Of a DNA stretch of 64,000 bases, positions 36,201-47,179 are shown one piece after another. The DNA comes from Gnetum montanum (taxonomy: Eukaryota; Streptophyta; Gnetopsida; Gnetales; Gnetaceae): assembly GCA_015680685.1 (NCBI GenBank), contig MNCI01014175.1:523643-587642 (forward strand), written 5' to 3'. Below the pieces are notes generated by a model that worked only from the letters and a program-made list of their open reading frames with translations, made no database searches and was not told the origin of the DNA. The position numbers and the translations under genes were made by a program. Positions within the stretch are counted from its first letter, which is position 1; each line of letters begins with the position of its first letter.

Positions 36201-37115
36201 AATGAAATTAAGGTAAATCCTAAAAAGGTAAGTGTCATCCAAGGAATTACCAAAAAACCTTAAACAGTTAAATATATAAGATCATTCCTTGAACATATTG
36301 ATTACTATAGGCATTTCATTCAAAAATTCTAAAAAATGACCAAGCTACATGTTGAGCTTGCTAAAAAAGATAAAGCATTTGAATGGACCAAGGAGTATGA
36401 CCAAGCATTCCAGCACTTGAAGTAGAAGCTCATAGAAACATCAATTCTACACATACCTAATTAGTCCAAATCTTTCTATATCATGACATATGCATTTAGC
36501 TATGCCTTGGAAGTAGTGCTTAGACAAAAGAATGATAAAAAACATCCATACTACATCCATTGTACAAGAAGAAGCATTATAGGTGTGAAAATTAATTACA
36601 CCACTACACAAAATGAACTTATGATGGTGATGTATGCTCTTGAGAAATTTAGGCACTATTTGTTTGGATACTTTATTTTTGTGCACATTGATCATAGTGT
36701 AATTTTCTTCTTCATGAATAAGAGAATAATAAGCCCCCATGTTATATCATAATTGGTGATCCTACAAGAGTTTGATTTTAAAATGTAAGAATGTGGTTAT
36801 CAATCATTTATCTTGGTTAAGATAAGATAACAAGGCTAATGAGAAGTCTTTATCTAACCAATTTCTAAATGAGATTCTCTTTACTAAGGCAATCAAAGCT
36901 CAAGTACCAAGGGATAAAAATTGATACAATGAATTCCTATCCTATCTACTAAAATAGGAGATTGTTGTAGAATGGGATCATAGGAAGAAGTAGTACTTTG
37001 TCAACTAGGTTAAACACTACCTCGAGATAGAGGGTAACCTCTATAAAATCTGTGTTGATGGCCTGGTACAATGGTGCATACCTAATGAAGATAAACTATG
37101 AGTCCTCTAGAATTC
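33300..37115 (+). pseudogene. gag-pro-RT-RNaseH pseudogene, internal deletions
   Basis: The Gag N-terminus (for example VYTHLDPYYQDFTFIL, shared with the element at 52513) runs to the histidine/arginine-rich part at about 34160, then jumps near 34230 straight to the proline-rich HYPYYYHEPHTSTPLPPMQG segment, so the capsid domain and zinc knuckle are deleted. Protease keeps LLDSVFNVNLIS with the GxS part changed. Reverse transcriptase (about 35590-36330) contains KVFMDDFFTYV, the FMDD form of the YxDD motif typical of Athila/Tat, and later VKYIRSFLEHIDYYRHFI. RNase H (to about 36790) has NYTTTQNELMMVMYALEKFRHYL. Only the beginning of integrase (RWCIPNEDK, about 37070) remains. Many stops. Confidence 0.85.
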
Positions 37116-37274
37116 TAGTCAACATCTAATAACTAAAACTCTTTATAGACTTCCAAGTAACCAACTGCAACCAAAACTCCTCAACACAAGGTCAAGCTCA
37201 CTCCATTTTTAGAATGTTCTCCTTCCAAATTAGTTGTGGGGGAGAAGATCATCTACCATAATAGCTTGAAGAGG

Positions 37275-37460
37275 ATGAAAAGTTTTTATTCATTCTTATT
37301 TTACATTATTTTTTATATGTTTTCCGTGTTCTTTATGCTTTGATATTTTTATATATATGATACTTTTACTTTTAACTTCACTTTAATTTGACTTTACTTT
37401 ACCTTTATATTTTCTTTTACTTTATCTTTTCTTCTTTTCTTATGATCTTTGATCTTATTC
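37275..37460 (+). repeat. T-rich tract after the pol remnant
   Basis: Irregular 'ttttact', 'tttatatt' and 'ctttactt' units following a purine stretch, in the same relative place as the A-rich minisatellites on the minus-strand relatives. Confidence 0.6.
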
Positions 37461-37999
37461 CATTAGTGTCATGAATTTTGATGATTACTAATTGAAGTTG
37501 TCAAAAATTGTAACTATTCATTCAAGCAAACTTTAGTGTTGGATTATGTTCTCTACTAATGAGTTATTAGTTTTTTGATGGAAACATGATGGTTCTTTTA
37601 TACTAATACTAAAAGTAACATATGATCTCCTTACCCAACAAACTAGGAAAGAACCAAGTGAGAATGAAAATGTGTGTGACCTCAAGGAGATTTGATGAGT
37701 TTTCTTCTTGACTTCCTTCTTGAGTTCTATGACTCCTCATGGAATGTATAATCACTCTTGTTATAATTCATAAAAGAAAGTATATCTTTGTAAACTATGG
37801 TTTTGAATAAAAGGAATAAAATGGGAATAAAAATACACCTCTATGAAGATCTCTTGGGATACAAGCACTAGCTATGGAGCTAAAAAGATATATTACCCAT
37901 GCTTGAAGGCACCTCTCTAACTAAGTTCAAATTTCTTCCTAAAAAATCTCTAACTTCTTCCTTCTTCTTCCTTCTTCTTCTTCTAGAGAAAAGCTCATT

Positions 38000-39048
38000 C
38001 TCTATGATTGTTCTAGACTTGTGATTCTAGGAGAGGAGGAACACATTAATGTGACCCCACAACTAATGGTATGAACTTAGTCTAGACTTTGAATGTACCA
38101 GTATCTAGATAACCTTAATCACACATTCCATAAAGCATCTATTATAGCTATGATCTAGGTTCTCCTCTCCCAATCTCTCTCTCTTTCTAGATCCATTATG
38201 ATACTTCATTCTTGGTGAGAACTAATGATTTAATACCTAAAGTGCAATCTCAATCTTTAAACTTGCAAGATGAATTAAGACAAGAAAGAAAATAGTTCTT
38301 TATTCTTGCAAAATCATGATAGAAAAATTATAAATCTGAAAGCAATTTTTCCAAGGATAGATAGGGCTTAAGAGAACCACACTCATAACTCCTCACATAA
38401 CATAGACCTTACAATGGCTAAAATCCTTACAACATGAAAGCTTAATTGGAGCTCAAACCCTCTCCTCTCAATTCTCTTCCAAATCTCTCTCACAATTTAC
38501 TCCTCTTCTTGAATTATATAAAAGACTTTTATCCATTTTAATAGTCTCTTCATCCTCTTATCAATGCTTAAAATATGAATTTATGAATATTTTGATAAGT
38601 GCTATAGACATCATGGGCATGTCTGAGATGTCATAGCCAAGGGTTTGAATAAATAAATAAGATGTCTTGAAGAGTTGGAAGACATCTTGCATAAGATGTC
38701 TTGGAGCTTGATGATATTTCTTGCATCAACAAGAGATGTCTCTTCCAAGTTATCAGAAATCTAAGGAGAAGTTTGGATTTTGCATGAGATTTCTTGGGTA
38801 GCATGGAAATGTCTTCACAGAGAGAACTGTCAAACACTAAAGTTCTTCCTAAAAGTTCCACAAGTAGAATACACTTCCAATTGTCTCCTCTTACCTTTTG
38901 GATAAAAATACAAACACATCTAAGGTACAAAGAACACATACAAAAACATAGTTTGAGGATGCTACATGAACTAGGTGATGTCCTCATCATTTCTTCCATC
39001 GATATTACTAAAACTTGTTTTTAGGTTAGATATACACTTGGGATAGCA
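38000..39048 (-). repeat. Putative 3' LTR of a minus-strand chromovirus
   Basis: The right end, GGATAGCA, precedes a clear polypurine tract at 39049, and integrase of the same strand lies just upstream. U3-like repeats of AGATGTCTT/GACATCTT occur at 38620-38830 and a minus-strand TATA-like sequence (TTTTATATAATTC) at about 38511-38523. The left end is not defined; no second copy is in the window. Confidence 0.5.
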
Positions 39049-39071
39049 TTAAGCCCCCACAAAGAGAAATC
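39049..39071 (-). other. Polypurine/pyrimidine tract next to the chromoviral LTR
   Basis: The minus strand reads CTCTTTGTGGGGGCTTAA immediately before TGCTATCCC. The run of five G beside a TG is the plus-strand priming site arrangement. Confidence 0.5.
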
Positions 39072-39372
39072 ATTCTCATGAATCCAAATTTCATTTTAAG
39101 GTTCCTCATCATTTCAATGCATTAGATGTTCATGCATCTTTTTGTTCCTTATGCACATAGCTTCCCTTTCTTATAGAAAAAAAAGTTTTCTTGGTGTCTT
39201 AGATGGACTCGGATCATCATGGGCATCTTTAAGGATTTCTAGACTATTCTCCAAGTTACAGGTAAATACCTTGCCATGGAAATGGCTCAAATATGAAACA
39301 TTAAATATGAAAAAATGGAAAATTATTAGAAATGTCAAGCTCATAATCCTTTTCATTCACTTTGGCCTTAAA

Positions 39373-40300
39373 CTAAAATGGACTGATCTTCTTAGATATG
39401 AGCTTGGAGAAGTTTACATTCCTCAACCTCTCCATGCTCAAATGAAACCACACATAATCTTCAACATTGAAAACCACCTTCCTCTTTTCCAACTTCTTGG
39501 TAGTAGTAACTAATTTAGATTTTTCTTCAAGTTTTATCTTCACTTGCTTATGCAAGTCTTGCATGAGTTTTACAAAATTAGAGCTAACATGGGAAAAATT
39601 ATCAAATTGTTTCAGATCATTTATCATCCTAGGGGCATAATCATAGTTTGCCTCAAATAAAAATTTTCAAATACTAAAGTAAAAATAATAATTATAGCTA
39701 AACTTAGAAAGTGATAAAAGATTTTCCCAGCTATTGGGTTGATTTTCAAAGGACACTCAAAATTTTTAGCATTGACTTATTTACAAATTTAATTTGGCCA
39801 TTAATTTGTGGATGGTAGGCACTAGAAAAAGATAATTTGATATCCAAAAATTTTCACGATGACCTCCAAAAATGACTTGTAAATTTAACATTCGTATCAC
39901 TTATAATGTTCAATGGAAAATCATGTAATCTTACAACATTCTGAAAACACAAGTGAGAAACCTAGAATGGATCATTACTTCTTTTACAAGTAATAAAATG
40001 GATCATTTTAGTGAATCTATAAACAACAATAATTATCCATGGATCATTAGAAATGGATAAAGGTAAATAATTCCTAGTTATATCTTTACCTCCCTTGAAT
40101 TTTTGCAAATAAATCACTCTCAAAAAAATTTATTTATGTCATTTCTCATACCTATCTAATAGTAGCTCTTTCCCACAAGTTCATAGATCTTTATCTTGCT
40201 AATGTATCCAATCATACTATAATTATGCTTTTCTTTCAAAATTTTTAACTTGAAATCATATTTTGATACATATATTTTACAATTTTTGAATAGGATGTTC
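39373..40300 (-). pseudogene. Chromovirus integrase, catalytically dead
   Basis: Minus strand in order: remains of the zinc-binding region (about 40300-40090), the catalytic core with WIIIVVYRFTKMIHFITCKR, IISDTNVKFTSHFW and YHPQINGQIKFVN, then the C-terminal segment (39627-39373) with VEDYVWFHLSMERL and ending KKISPF. The first catalytic Asp is Tyr (VVYRF instead of VVDRF) and the catalytic Glu is Lys (GQIKFVN); the middle Asp is kept. Integrase joins cDNA to the host genome; this copy could not. It belongs with the RNase H at 43190-43628. Confidence 0.85.
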
Positions 40301-40751
40301 TATTGTAGATGATAGTCTCTCCGCCTATCCATTCTACCAAGTGTTGGTGACCATTTGGGACACGACCGCCAACGAGTGTCCTTGAACAGGATTTAGATGC
40401 CTGCTAGTCTCTGGCAACACCAAGGCCCAGATACCTCCAAATAGACTCAGTAGTTAATGTGAGTATGTGTGTGTGCTGTTGCGGCGTGTGGTTGTGAGAA
40501 ATGGAACGATTGCATTGTATGTAAACTACAAATGACTTACTTTAAAGAGATTCAGGCAACTTTGCCAAGTACTATGAGTTGTTGAAAATTTCCTATTTTG
40601 TTCAACTACCTAGTCTATGCGGTCCTAATAATACCTACTTGTAACAAATAAAATTTTGCAAAAACATTTGAGCACAACTCCGCAATCTACTCCTAATTTT
40701 TCCCAGAGAAAGAGATAGTTCCACAAGAAAACTAGAAATAGAGCAAGATTC

Positions 40752-41566
40752 NNNNNNNNNNNNNNNNNNNNNNNNNNNNNNNNNNNNNNNNNNNNNNNNN
40801 NNNNNNNNNNNNNNNNNNNNNNNNNNNNNNNNNNNNNNNNNNNNNNNNNNNNNNNNNNNNNNNNNNNNNNNNNNNNNNNNNNNNNNNNNNNNNNNNNNNN
40901 NNNNNNNNNNNNNNNNNNNNNNNNNNNNNNNNNNNNNNNNNNNNNNNNNNNNNNNNNNNNNNNNNNNNNNNNNNNNNNNNNNNNNNNNNNNNNNNNNNNN
41001 NNNNNNNNNNNNNNNNNNNNNNNNNNNNNNNNNNNNNNNNNNNNNNNNNNNNNNNNNNNNNNNNNNNNNNNNNNNNNNNNNNNNNNNNNNNNNNNNNNNN
41101 NNNNNNNNNNNNNNNNNNNNNNNNNNNNNNNNNNNNNNNNNNNNNNNNNNNNNNNNNNNNNNNNNNNNNNNNNNNNNNNNNNNNNNNNNNNNNNNNNNNN
41201 NNNNNNNNNNNNNNNNNNNNNNNNNNNNNNNNNNNNNNNNNNNNNNNNNNNNNNNNNNNNNNNNNNNNNNNNNNNNNNNNNNNNNNNNNNNNNNNNNNNN
41301 NNNNNNNNNNNNNNNNNNNNNNNNNNNNNNNNNNNNNNNNNNNNNNNNNNNNNNNNNNNNNNNNNNNNNNNNNNNNNNNNNNNNNNNNNNNNNNNNNNNN
41401 NNNNNNNNNNNNNNNNNNNNNNNNNNNNNNNNNNNNNNNNNNNNNNNNNNNNNNNNNNNNNNNNNNNNNNNNNNNNNNNNNNNNNNNNNNNNNNNNNNNN
41501 NNNNNNNNNNNNNNNNNNNNNNNNNNNNNNNNNNNNNNNNNNNNNNNNNNNNNNNNNNNNNNNNNN
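40752..41566. other. Assembly gap, 815 N
   Basis: Unsequenced; the apparent 313-codon frame crossing it is an artefact. Confidence 0.95.
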
Positions 41567-41693
41567 TTATAAACATTTTAACATTAATATTACAAATATT
41601 TTGTAGGTAGTAACTTATATAATAATATTTAAAACCAATAACGTTTTGAAGTCTTGGGATAATTAAATTAAAAAAAAAGTAAGTTTATAACCG

Positions 41694-41737
41694 GGGCTTC
41701 ACACTTAGTGTATATGGGCTTCACACTTAGTGTATAT
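41694..41737. repeat. Perfect 22-bp tandem duplication
   Basis: The 22-base unit beginning GGGCTTCACACTTAGTG occurs twice in a row without a mismatch, which is striking in a region where most repeats are heavily decayed. Confidence 0.9.
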
Positions 41738-41861
41738 GGTATTGTGATTATTTAAAATTTTATTTGATAAACTACAACTCCAGTTTACCAGCATCGGCCC
41801 AAAATATCTTCAGACACCTGTCTTGATATGGCTTTGTGTCTTTGTTGCCACATTCACCAGA

Positions 41862-42077
41862 CTAGTATGCGATACCGAATGCATTGGTGTTGGACATGGC
41901 TACTGTTTTGGAAGGTAGGTTGTAGGAGGAGTGAACGACATACCACCTAAAAATTTGAAATAAGTCCTTTGGAAGAAGAACCCTATTTGGCAAGGAAGTA
42001 GCCTGCACAAATTCTTGGAAGTTACAGGGACAAGCTAAAAACGTGTCTGCCGTTGGATCTAACTTCTTTGCAACCAT
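41862..42077 (-). other. Unrecognised open frame below a GC-rich leader
   Basis: A 71-codon minus-strand frame starting MVAKKLDPTADTFLACP, preceded by the GC-rich segment 42078-42660 like a leader. The composition looks coding (mixed residues, no low complexity), and the same phase continues past the TAG with a few more plausible codons. I do not recognise a family. It may be the start of a retrotransposon Gag or a captured gene piece; chance remains possible. Confidence 0.3.
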
Positions 42078-42660
42078 TGTTTTCTGCCCTTTATTCTCTG
42101 CCCATGGATTGTTTGCAGTGTACTCACAGCCAGACCTTTACATGGGATCATTTTTGCAAATGCGCATAGGTTTAGATTTGAGGGTGAAGATTAGTGCATC
42201 GGTGGGGGACTCACTCCAGACTCAGCAGTACCAGATCGCAGCTGCGGCCAGGTAGAGAAGAATTTTTTTTACATGTGGTAGACATCGGTAGGTTCCTCTG
42301 ATTGTTTCAGTCACGTGTTGTGTTGGTGCCGCTGTTCATCCGCCCACCGCTCGTTTCTCTCCCGCCGTTGTTCCTCCACCTGCCCTACTGCAGGTGCTGG
42401 CATCAACTCTACTTCTCTCAGCACGTCAGCTTGCACTCAGAACAACGCTCAGACAGGTGCATAGACCAACGGCAACGGCCTGTTCGTCTCCAGCAACAGT
42501 GCTCGTGACAACAACTACAGTGGTGTTGATGGAAACAGCAACGGTGCTCGAGGCAAACGAATGGTCTTCAGTGCAGGTTCTCTCCAGTAGCAACAAGGGT
42601 TTCGGGGCACAAATCCAGGTTTTCTAGGTTCCTCTTGTGTTGCCAGCAACTGCGTGAGTG
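42040..42660. other. GC-rich island 1
   Basis: Much richer in G, C and CpG than the flanks, with CAGCAA and CAACGG words. Overlapping open frames on both strands reflect composition. It is comparable in character with 62260-62960. Confidence 0.6.
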
Positions 42661-43189
42661 AGGGTTTTGGCATTTTTCGTAACCATTCTCAACGGCTGTG
42701 CCAAATCACGTTGAAATATTTTCCAGAATGGTATTCTAATGTTTCCACTAAAATCTATTTGACCACCGGCAGTGGATTTTTGCTAATATTTGGAATATCC
42801 ACAAGCTAGTTTTTGCCCCAAAATTACACCCATAACAATCTCATTCAAACTTTGATTTAAAACCACACCACAAAGTCTTAACGACCGAGCAATTGAACTT
42901 TGATATGCCAACAACCTTTGAATATATAAGGTTATAAGCATGACTTGACTTTTATAAGTTATTGAAAATGAAGCAAGAGGCTTACCAAAATTAAACCCAT
43001 GAGTTTAGTTTTCAAATTAGGAGTCTTACTGTTCCATGGAATGGCCAAATGAGCCAACACCAAGTAATGGAGCATTAAGGTATTCCCAAACCTCTCAAAA
43101 ATCAGTATTATGAAAGTACTAGGGAGTCAAGGTCTTATGTCCTTATACTTGAGCATAAGAATGATTTACAACATGAATTCTTAGAAGTG
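42661..43189 (-). other. Decayed linker after RNase H
   Basis: The right part probably continues the RNase H-integrase linker of the chromovirus, but no motif is readable; the border with the insertion lies somewhere in 42830-43000. Confidence 0.35.
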
Positions 43190-43628
43190 CATCTACCACT
43201 ACATTTCTTTTCCCACTTTTATATTTCAAAACAAAATGAAACTCTTGCAATTGCTCTATCCATTTCATAAGTTTAGAACTTAATTTCTTTGAGAATTCAA
43301 AAATTAAAATGCCCTATGAGCAATAAATAAAAGAAACTCTAATTCTAGAAGGTAATGTATACAATTTTTAATGGCTTGAATTATAGCATATAACTTCTTT
43401 TTATACATACTATTTTGTAGATTCATTTATGTTTTTATAAAAGAATGTAATTGACTTTTACTCTTCAGAAAACATAACTCCAAGAGCAAGCTGACTTGCA
43501 TCTACCTTCACTTCAAAAAATTTTAAGAAGTTTGGAGTTTCCAAAATTGGAGCACTATGAATATTCTCTTTTAAGGTCTAAAAGAATTTTTCTTTCTCAA
43601 TATTTGATAAATTCAAATTTTTTATCAT
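43190..43628 (-). pseudogene. Chromovirus RNase H fragment
   Basis: The minus strand gives the RT-RNase H junction and RNase H: TLKENIHSAPILETPNFLKF, FEVKVDASQLALGVMFSEE, then weaker blocks ending KWIEQLQEFHFVLKYKSGK and RNVVVDA, with several stops. The upstream reverse transcriptase is cut off exactly where the Athila-like LTR starts at 43629. RNase H would degrade the RNA of the RNA/DNA hybrid during cDNA synthesis. Confidence 0.8.
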
Positions 43629-44444
43629 TGGGATATCATAGGAATGATATCATATCAACAATGTTGTAACCCATGTTATGTCATCATTGATATGATGTCT
43701 CGAGATGTGTGTAGCCCCATAAATACTAGCACTTTGATGCACAATCAACAACTTTTCATTTCAAGTCTTAGGGAAACTCTTGCCATTTTATTTTGTAGTT
43801 GTAATAGAAGTGAATGCTGATAGTGTGATGTTTAGAATTTGAACAACATCTTTATTCGAGTGAATTGTACTTGGACACAGTTCATGAACAGAAATATAGA
43901 TCAATATTGCTTTTCATCATTGTAGCATCCACATATTTTTATTTTCTTACTTAGCTTAATTGTTACTATTTTCTTAGCTTAACACTTTACATTTCAAAGT
44001 AGTTTATTTTTCACATCACTGGTAAGGGAAATGGATAGGATTGGTTTTGATCGCTAAGTGCAACTATTTGGTAACTTAGTAGTGGCATTGCTTAGTTTTG
44101 CTAGTAGTAATTCCACTTGGTAATCCCAATGATATCTACATAAGTCCAAGGTGTGTATGGTAAACCAAAATTGGATGTTTATCGCATTAGGCTAAGATAG
44201 GTTTATGTTTTCTTAGTTAACTAGACTCAGAACTTATAGACTTAAGAGTCTTACAATATCATACACCTCACTAAGAGCTAAATCATACACTTAAAATTCA
44301 CTAGTTTAAAGTGGGAAGACAACAATGATGAACTTAACATCAATCCTTAGCATAATTACATTGTTCATTCATGGATTACGATCTAGTTGTGCATGATCAC
44401 TAGTAACTTGTATGGTAGATTGTTGGATCCTCCACTACTCATCA
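43629..44444 (+). repeat. 5' LTR of the pol-bearing Athila-like element
   Basis: It starts TGGGATATCATAGG, where the chromoviral frame ends, and finishes CTACTCATCA. TATA-like CATAAATACTAG at about 43719. U3 contains GATATCAT repeats and GATGTC. It shares 'tacaagtccaaggtgtgtat' style words with other family LTRs. Confidence 0.7.
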
Positions 44445-44445
44445 A

Positions 44446-44463
44446 TGTCACCATTGTTAGTAA
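44446..44463 (+). other. Primer-binding site, tRNA-Asp type (decayed)
   Basis: TGTCACCATTGTTAGTAA, one base from the LTR end, compared with TGGCGCCGTTGTCGAGGA. Position supports it more than identity. Confidence 0.6.
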
Positions 44464-44659
44464 TGTATCAATGTATGCTTAAAAGTTAATCTTACATAGT
44501 CCATTATATCATTAGCTAAAAAAAGTTTATCTTTCATATTCTTAATTAATCTTACTAATACACACAAATAAGTAAGCATTAAAATTATAACATGGCTTCA
44601 ACATACAAATAAAAGATGTCACCTACTAAAGAGCTATAAAAAAGTCATGACAAAAAATT

Positions 44660-46730
44660 ATGATAACGAGGATTGAAGTGTATCAATACAAACAAGAGTT
44701 TCATATGCCCACAATGAATTGTACTATCCTAACTTCACATTCATCCTTTACCAAGATGAATAACTTAGATGGAGGGATATGCAGTCCTACCATCTAGAAC
44801 ACTCTATACCACTAATGTTTCAAGAAATCCTTAAGAAGGCCAATTTGAGACATGAATAAGAGGGATACCAAGTCACAAAGGACATGACCAAGTTATACCA
44901 ACCAATAGAGGCTTAGGAAAAAAGGGTTGCTATTATTAAAGCTCAACATGAACAAGAAAAGAAAAAGAAAGCCCCTCAGATAGTTTTCCTAGAGGAAATT
45001 AAAGATATCTCACTCCAAGTTGATAAATTCTATCAACTTCAAAGATCCCACTTTCACACATTAGTTATACACATCAACGATCCTATCAACACAAAGCTAA
45101 ATTTAACTCTTCCAGAGGACCTTGGGAGAAATTCAAAAGACTCAAGACATAGGTAGCACTAAAGGCCTAGATCTTTTGACAAGCCGTAAGAGAAAGAATC
45201 AAGGATTCACCAAAGGAGGACTAGCCAATATTATTCTCCAAGTACTTCCTCCAACTCCTCACACTTATCTACAAGGTTTGACAAGAATAAACATCAATAT
45301 AGAGATCATGATATGAACAGATGAAGGGATGGTGAGACATGAGTATAGAAGAAGATATCCTGATAGTGAAGAGGATGATTATGAATGAAGAAGAGAAAGG
45401 ATCAAACATGAAAAAGAAAGAATTATTAACACAGAAGAGGTCACCACCACAATAAAGCCTATGAACCAGTTCATTATGAAGAACCCCTATTGATCACTCA
45501 TAGTATGATAAAAATCAAGGAAGTAGTCTAAATTCCAACAAGGCACATAAGAGATAGCTACATTAAGTAGTTAGACATGAACAAAATGCCTAGATTTGAG
45601 GGTGGATACAATGTAGATTCACAACAAAACCTTCAAGAATTCCACAATTCCTATGTCTTATACAACATTGAAAGTGATTGGCAGAAACTAAATTTGTGCA
45701 CAAGGACACTCATTAAGAAGGAAAAAAGCTAGTATAGATCCCTATAATGAAAAGTAATTCAAAGGTGGAGTACCATGCTATAACTCTTCAATGATAAATA
45801 TCAAACTTACTTATGAGTATGAAACTTAATACAACAGATCTAAGAATGAAAGCAAGGAACACATGAATCCCTTGATGCATCAATGAGTAGATACTATTCC
45901 TTACTACACATATGCCCAAGACATGGATTCTTGTAGAAGGAACAACTAAGGAACATAGTAGATGGCTTGAGGAACAAAATTAGAGAGACCCTTGGGGTTT
46001 ATACCCAAGGATGGCTATCAAAGATGACTATCCATCAGATTCAAAGATTAATTGATCAAGTAGTGAGGATGAAAGAGAACTCAAGAAGAGAGAGTTAGCT
46101 GAAGAATATAACCAAGATCCATCAATAAGAAAATGCGATGTACATATATGCAATAAACAAGATGATGAAAGCTTGGAAGATGTTATCGAGAAAAAGACTC
46201 TATGTATCCAATAATTGATGAATGATATAGCAATTAAGGTAAGGAAAATGTGGGATTCAATGGATGAAATATTTCTATAGCCTTAAAGATCATGGAAGAG
46301 AAGATTGAACAAGCATTCAATAAGGGTAAGGAAAGAAAGAAGAAAAGAGATTATGGACAAGAAGATTATAAGCATAAAGGAAACATTACTACCATTGAAG
46401 GGTATATTGACTCTAGTTCAGAGGATGAGGAAGAATGCAAAGTATGCTAGTATGAACATCCTAAGGGATGTTTCCCTATTATGGCCCACTTCTAAGAATC
46501 TGGGCTATATGCACTCAATCCAAGATTTGTCAAAAAGAATATGCCAAAAAGGCTACTTTATCATCAAGGTAATATAATGCAACCTTTTTAGCTAACATAT
46601 TACCCAAGTGAAGCTTAGCCTCAACCATAGGAGCAATATCAGTAGTAGTGGTAGCAACCACAAACATGGGTAATGCCACCACCAAGGCAATAGTATCCAT
46701 ACAAGCAACCTAACCCTTATTGGTATAATG
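44660..46730 (+). pseudogene. Gag of the pol-bearing Athila-like element
   Basis: After a charged N-terminal region, the capsid domain runs from about 45570 to 46090 (MPRFEGGYNVDSQQNLQEFH, WQKLNL, QRWSTML, LFNDKYQTY, LDASMSRYYSLL, IVDGLRNKIRETLG). The zinc knuckle follows at about 46435-46475 as CKVC-stop-YEHPKGC, then a Gln/Pro-rich tail. Stops are frequent. It forms the particle that packages the RNA. Confidence 0.8.
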
Positions 46731-47179
46731 TTTAGTGCTTAATATCTCTATGGAATGCTTCAATTTAAACTTCTTCTTGTTACCCACCAGAATACTAAAG
46801 GCCTACTACTCCAAGGATGGATCATAGTTCTTATGCACATTTTCCAATAGCTAGTCCATCAAATTCCCCTTCTAATTCCTTGACACTAGTGTCATCACCT
46901 GTCATGTAGGGGGAACTATCATTACAACCCTACTAGAAGAATGCTACAAGGGTAGTCCACACCCAAGAGGAGGTAGTAATAAGTGACACTAGATCAAGGA
47001 AATGTCTATTCTTTAGAATGAGTCTAGAAAAGGTCTAAAGGATGGGGACTCCATCTAAGTCCACTCTATCCATTTACACACCTCTAGGGGGTAGCATGCT
47101 TTCACATTATTTAGAGTCTAACTTGAATACTATTATGCCTACAAAAATAGCCCCACATTGGATAAAGGTAGGAGCACTT

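Larger units (their letters stand above)
32349..37940 (+). mobile_element. Athila-like LTR retrotransposon with capsid and integrase deletions
   Basis: Plus-strand order: 5' LTR, PBS at 33207, Gag N-terminus, proline-rich Gag, protease, reverse transcriptase, RNase H, the first bases of integrase, a purine stretch (GTGGGGGAGAAGATC, 37236-37250), a T-rich tract and 3' non-coding sequence similar to 51240-51450. The 3' LTR is missing; the right end adjoins a chromoviral LTR. The 5' end is estimated from LTR length and a TG. Confidence 0.8.
40330..42830. mobile_element. Unidentified insertion between chromoviral RNase H and integrase
   Basis: Sequence unlike the flanking AT-rich pol fragments separates RNase H and integrase, which are normally about 0.3 kb apart. 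It includes an 815-N gap, a GC-rich segment and words ('cgaccgccaac') also seen near 62025 ('tgccgccaac'). Borders are not resolved and no domain was recognised. It may be another LTR element of the type at 62000-63000. Confidence 0.45.

Noticed and set aside
40635-41576. 313-codon frame
   Set aside because: Almost all of it is the 815-N gap.
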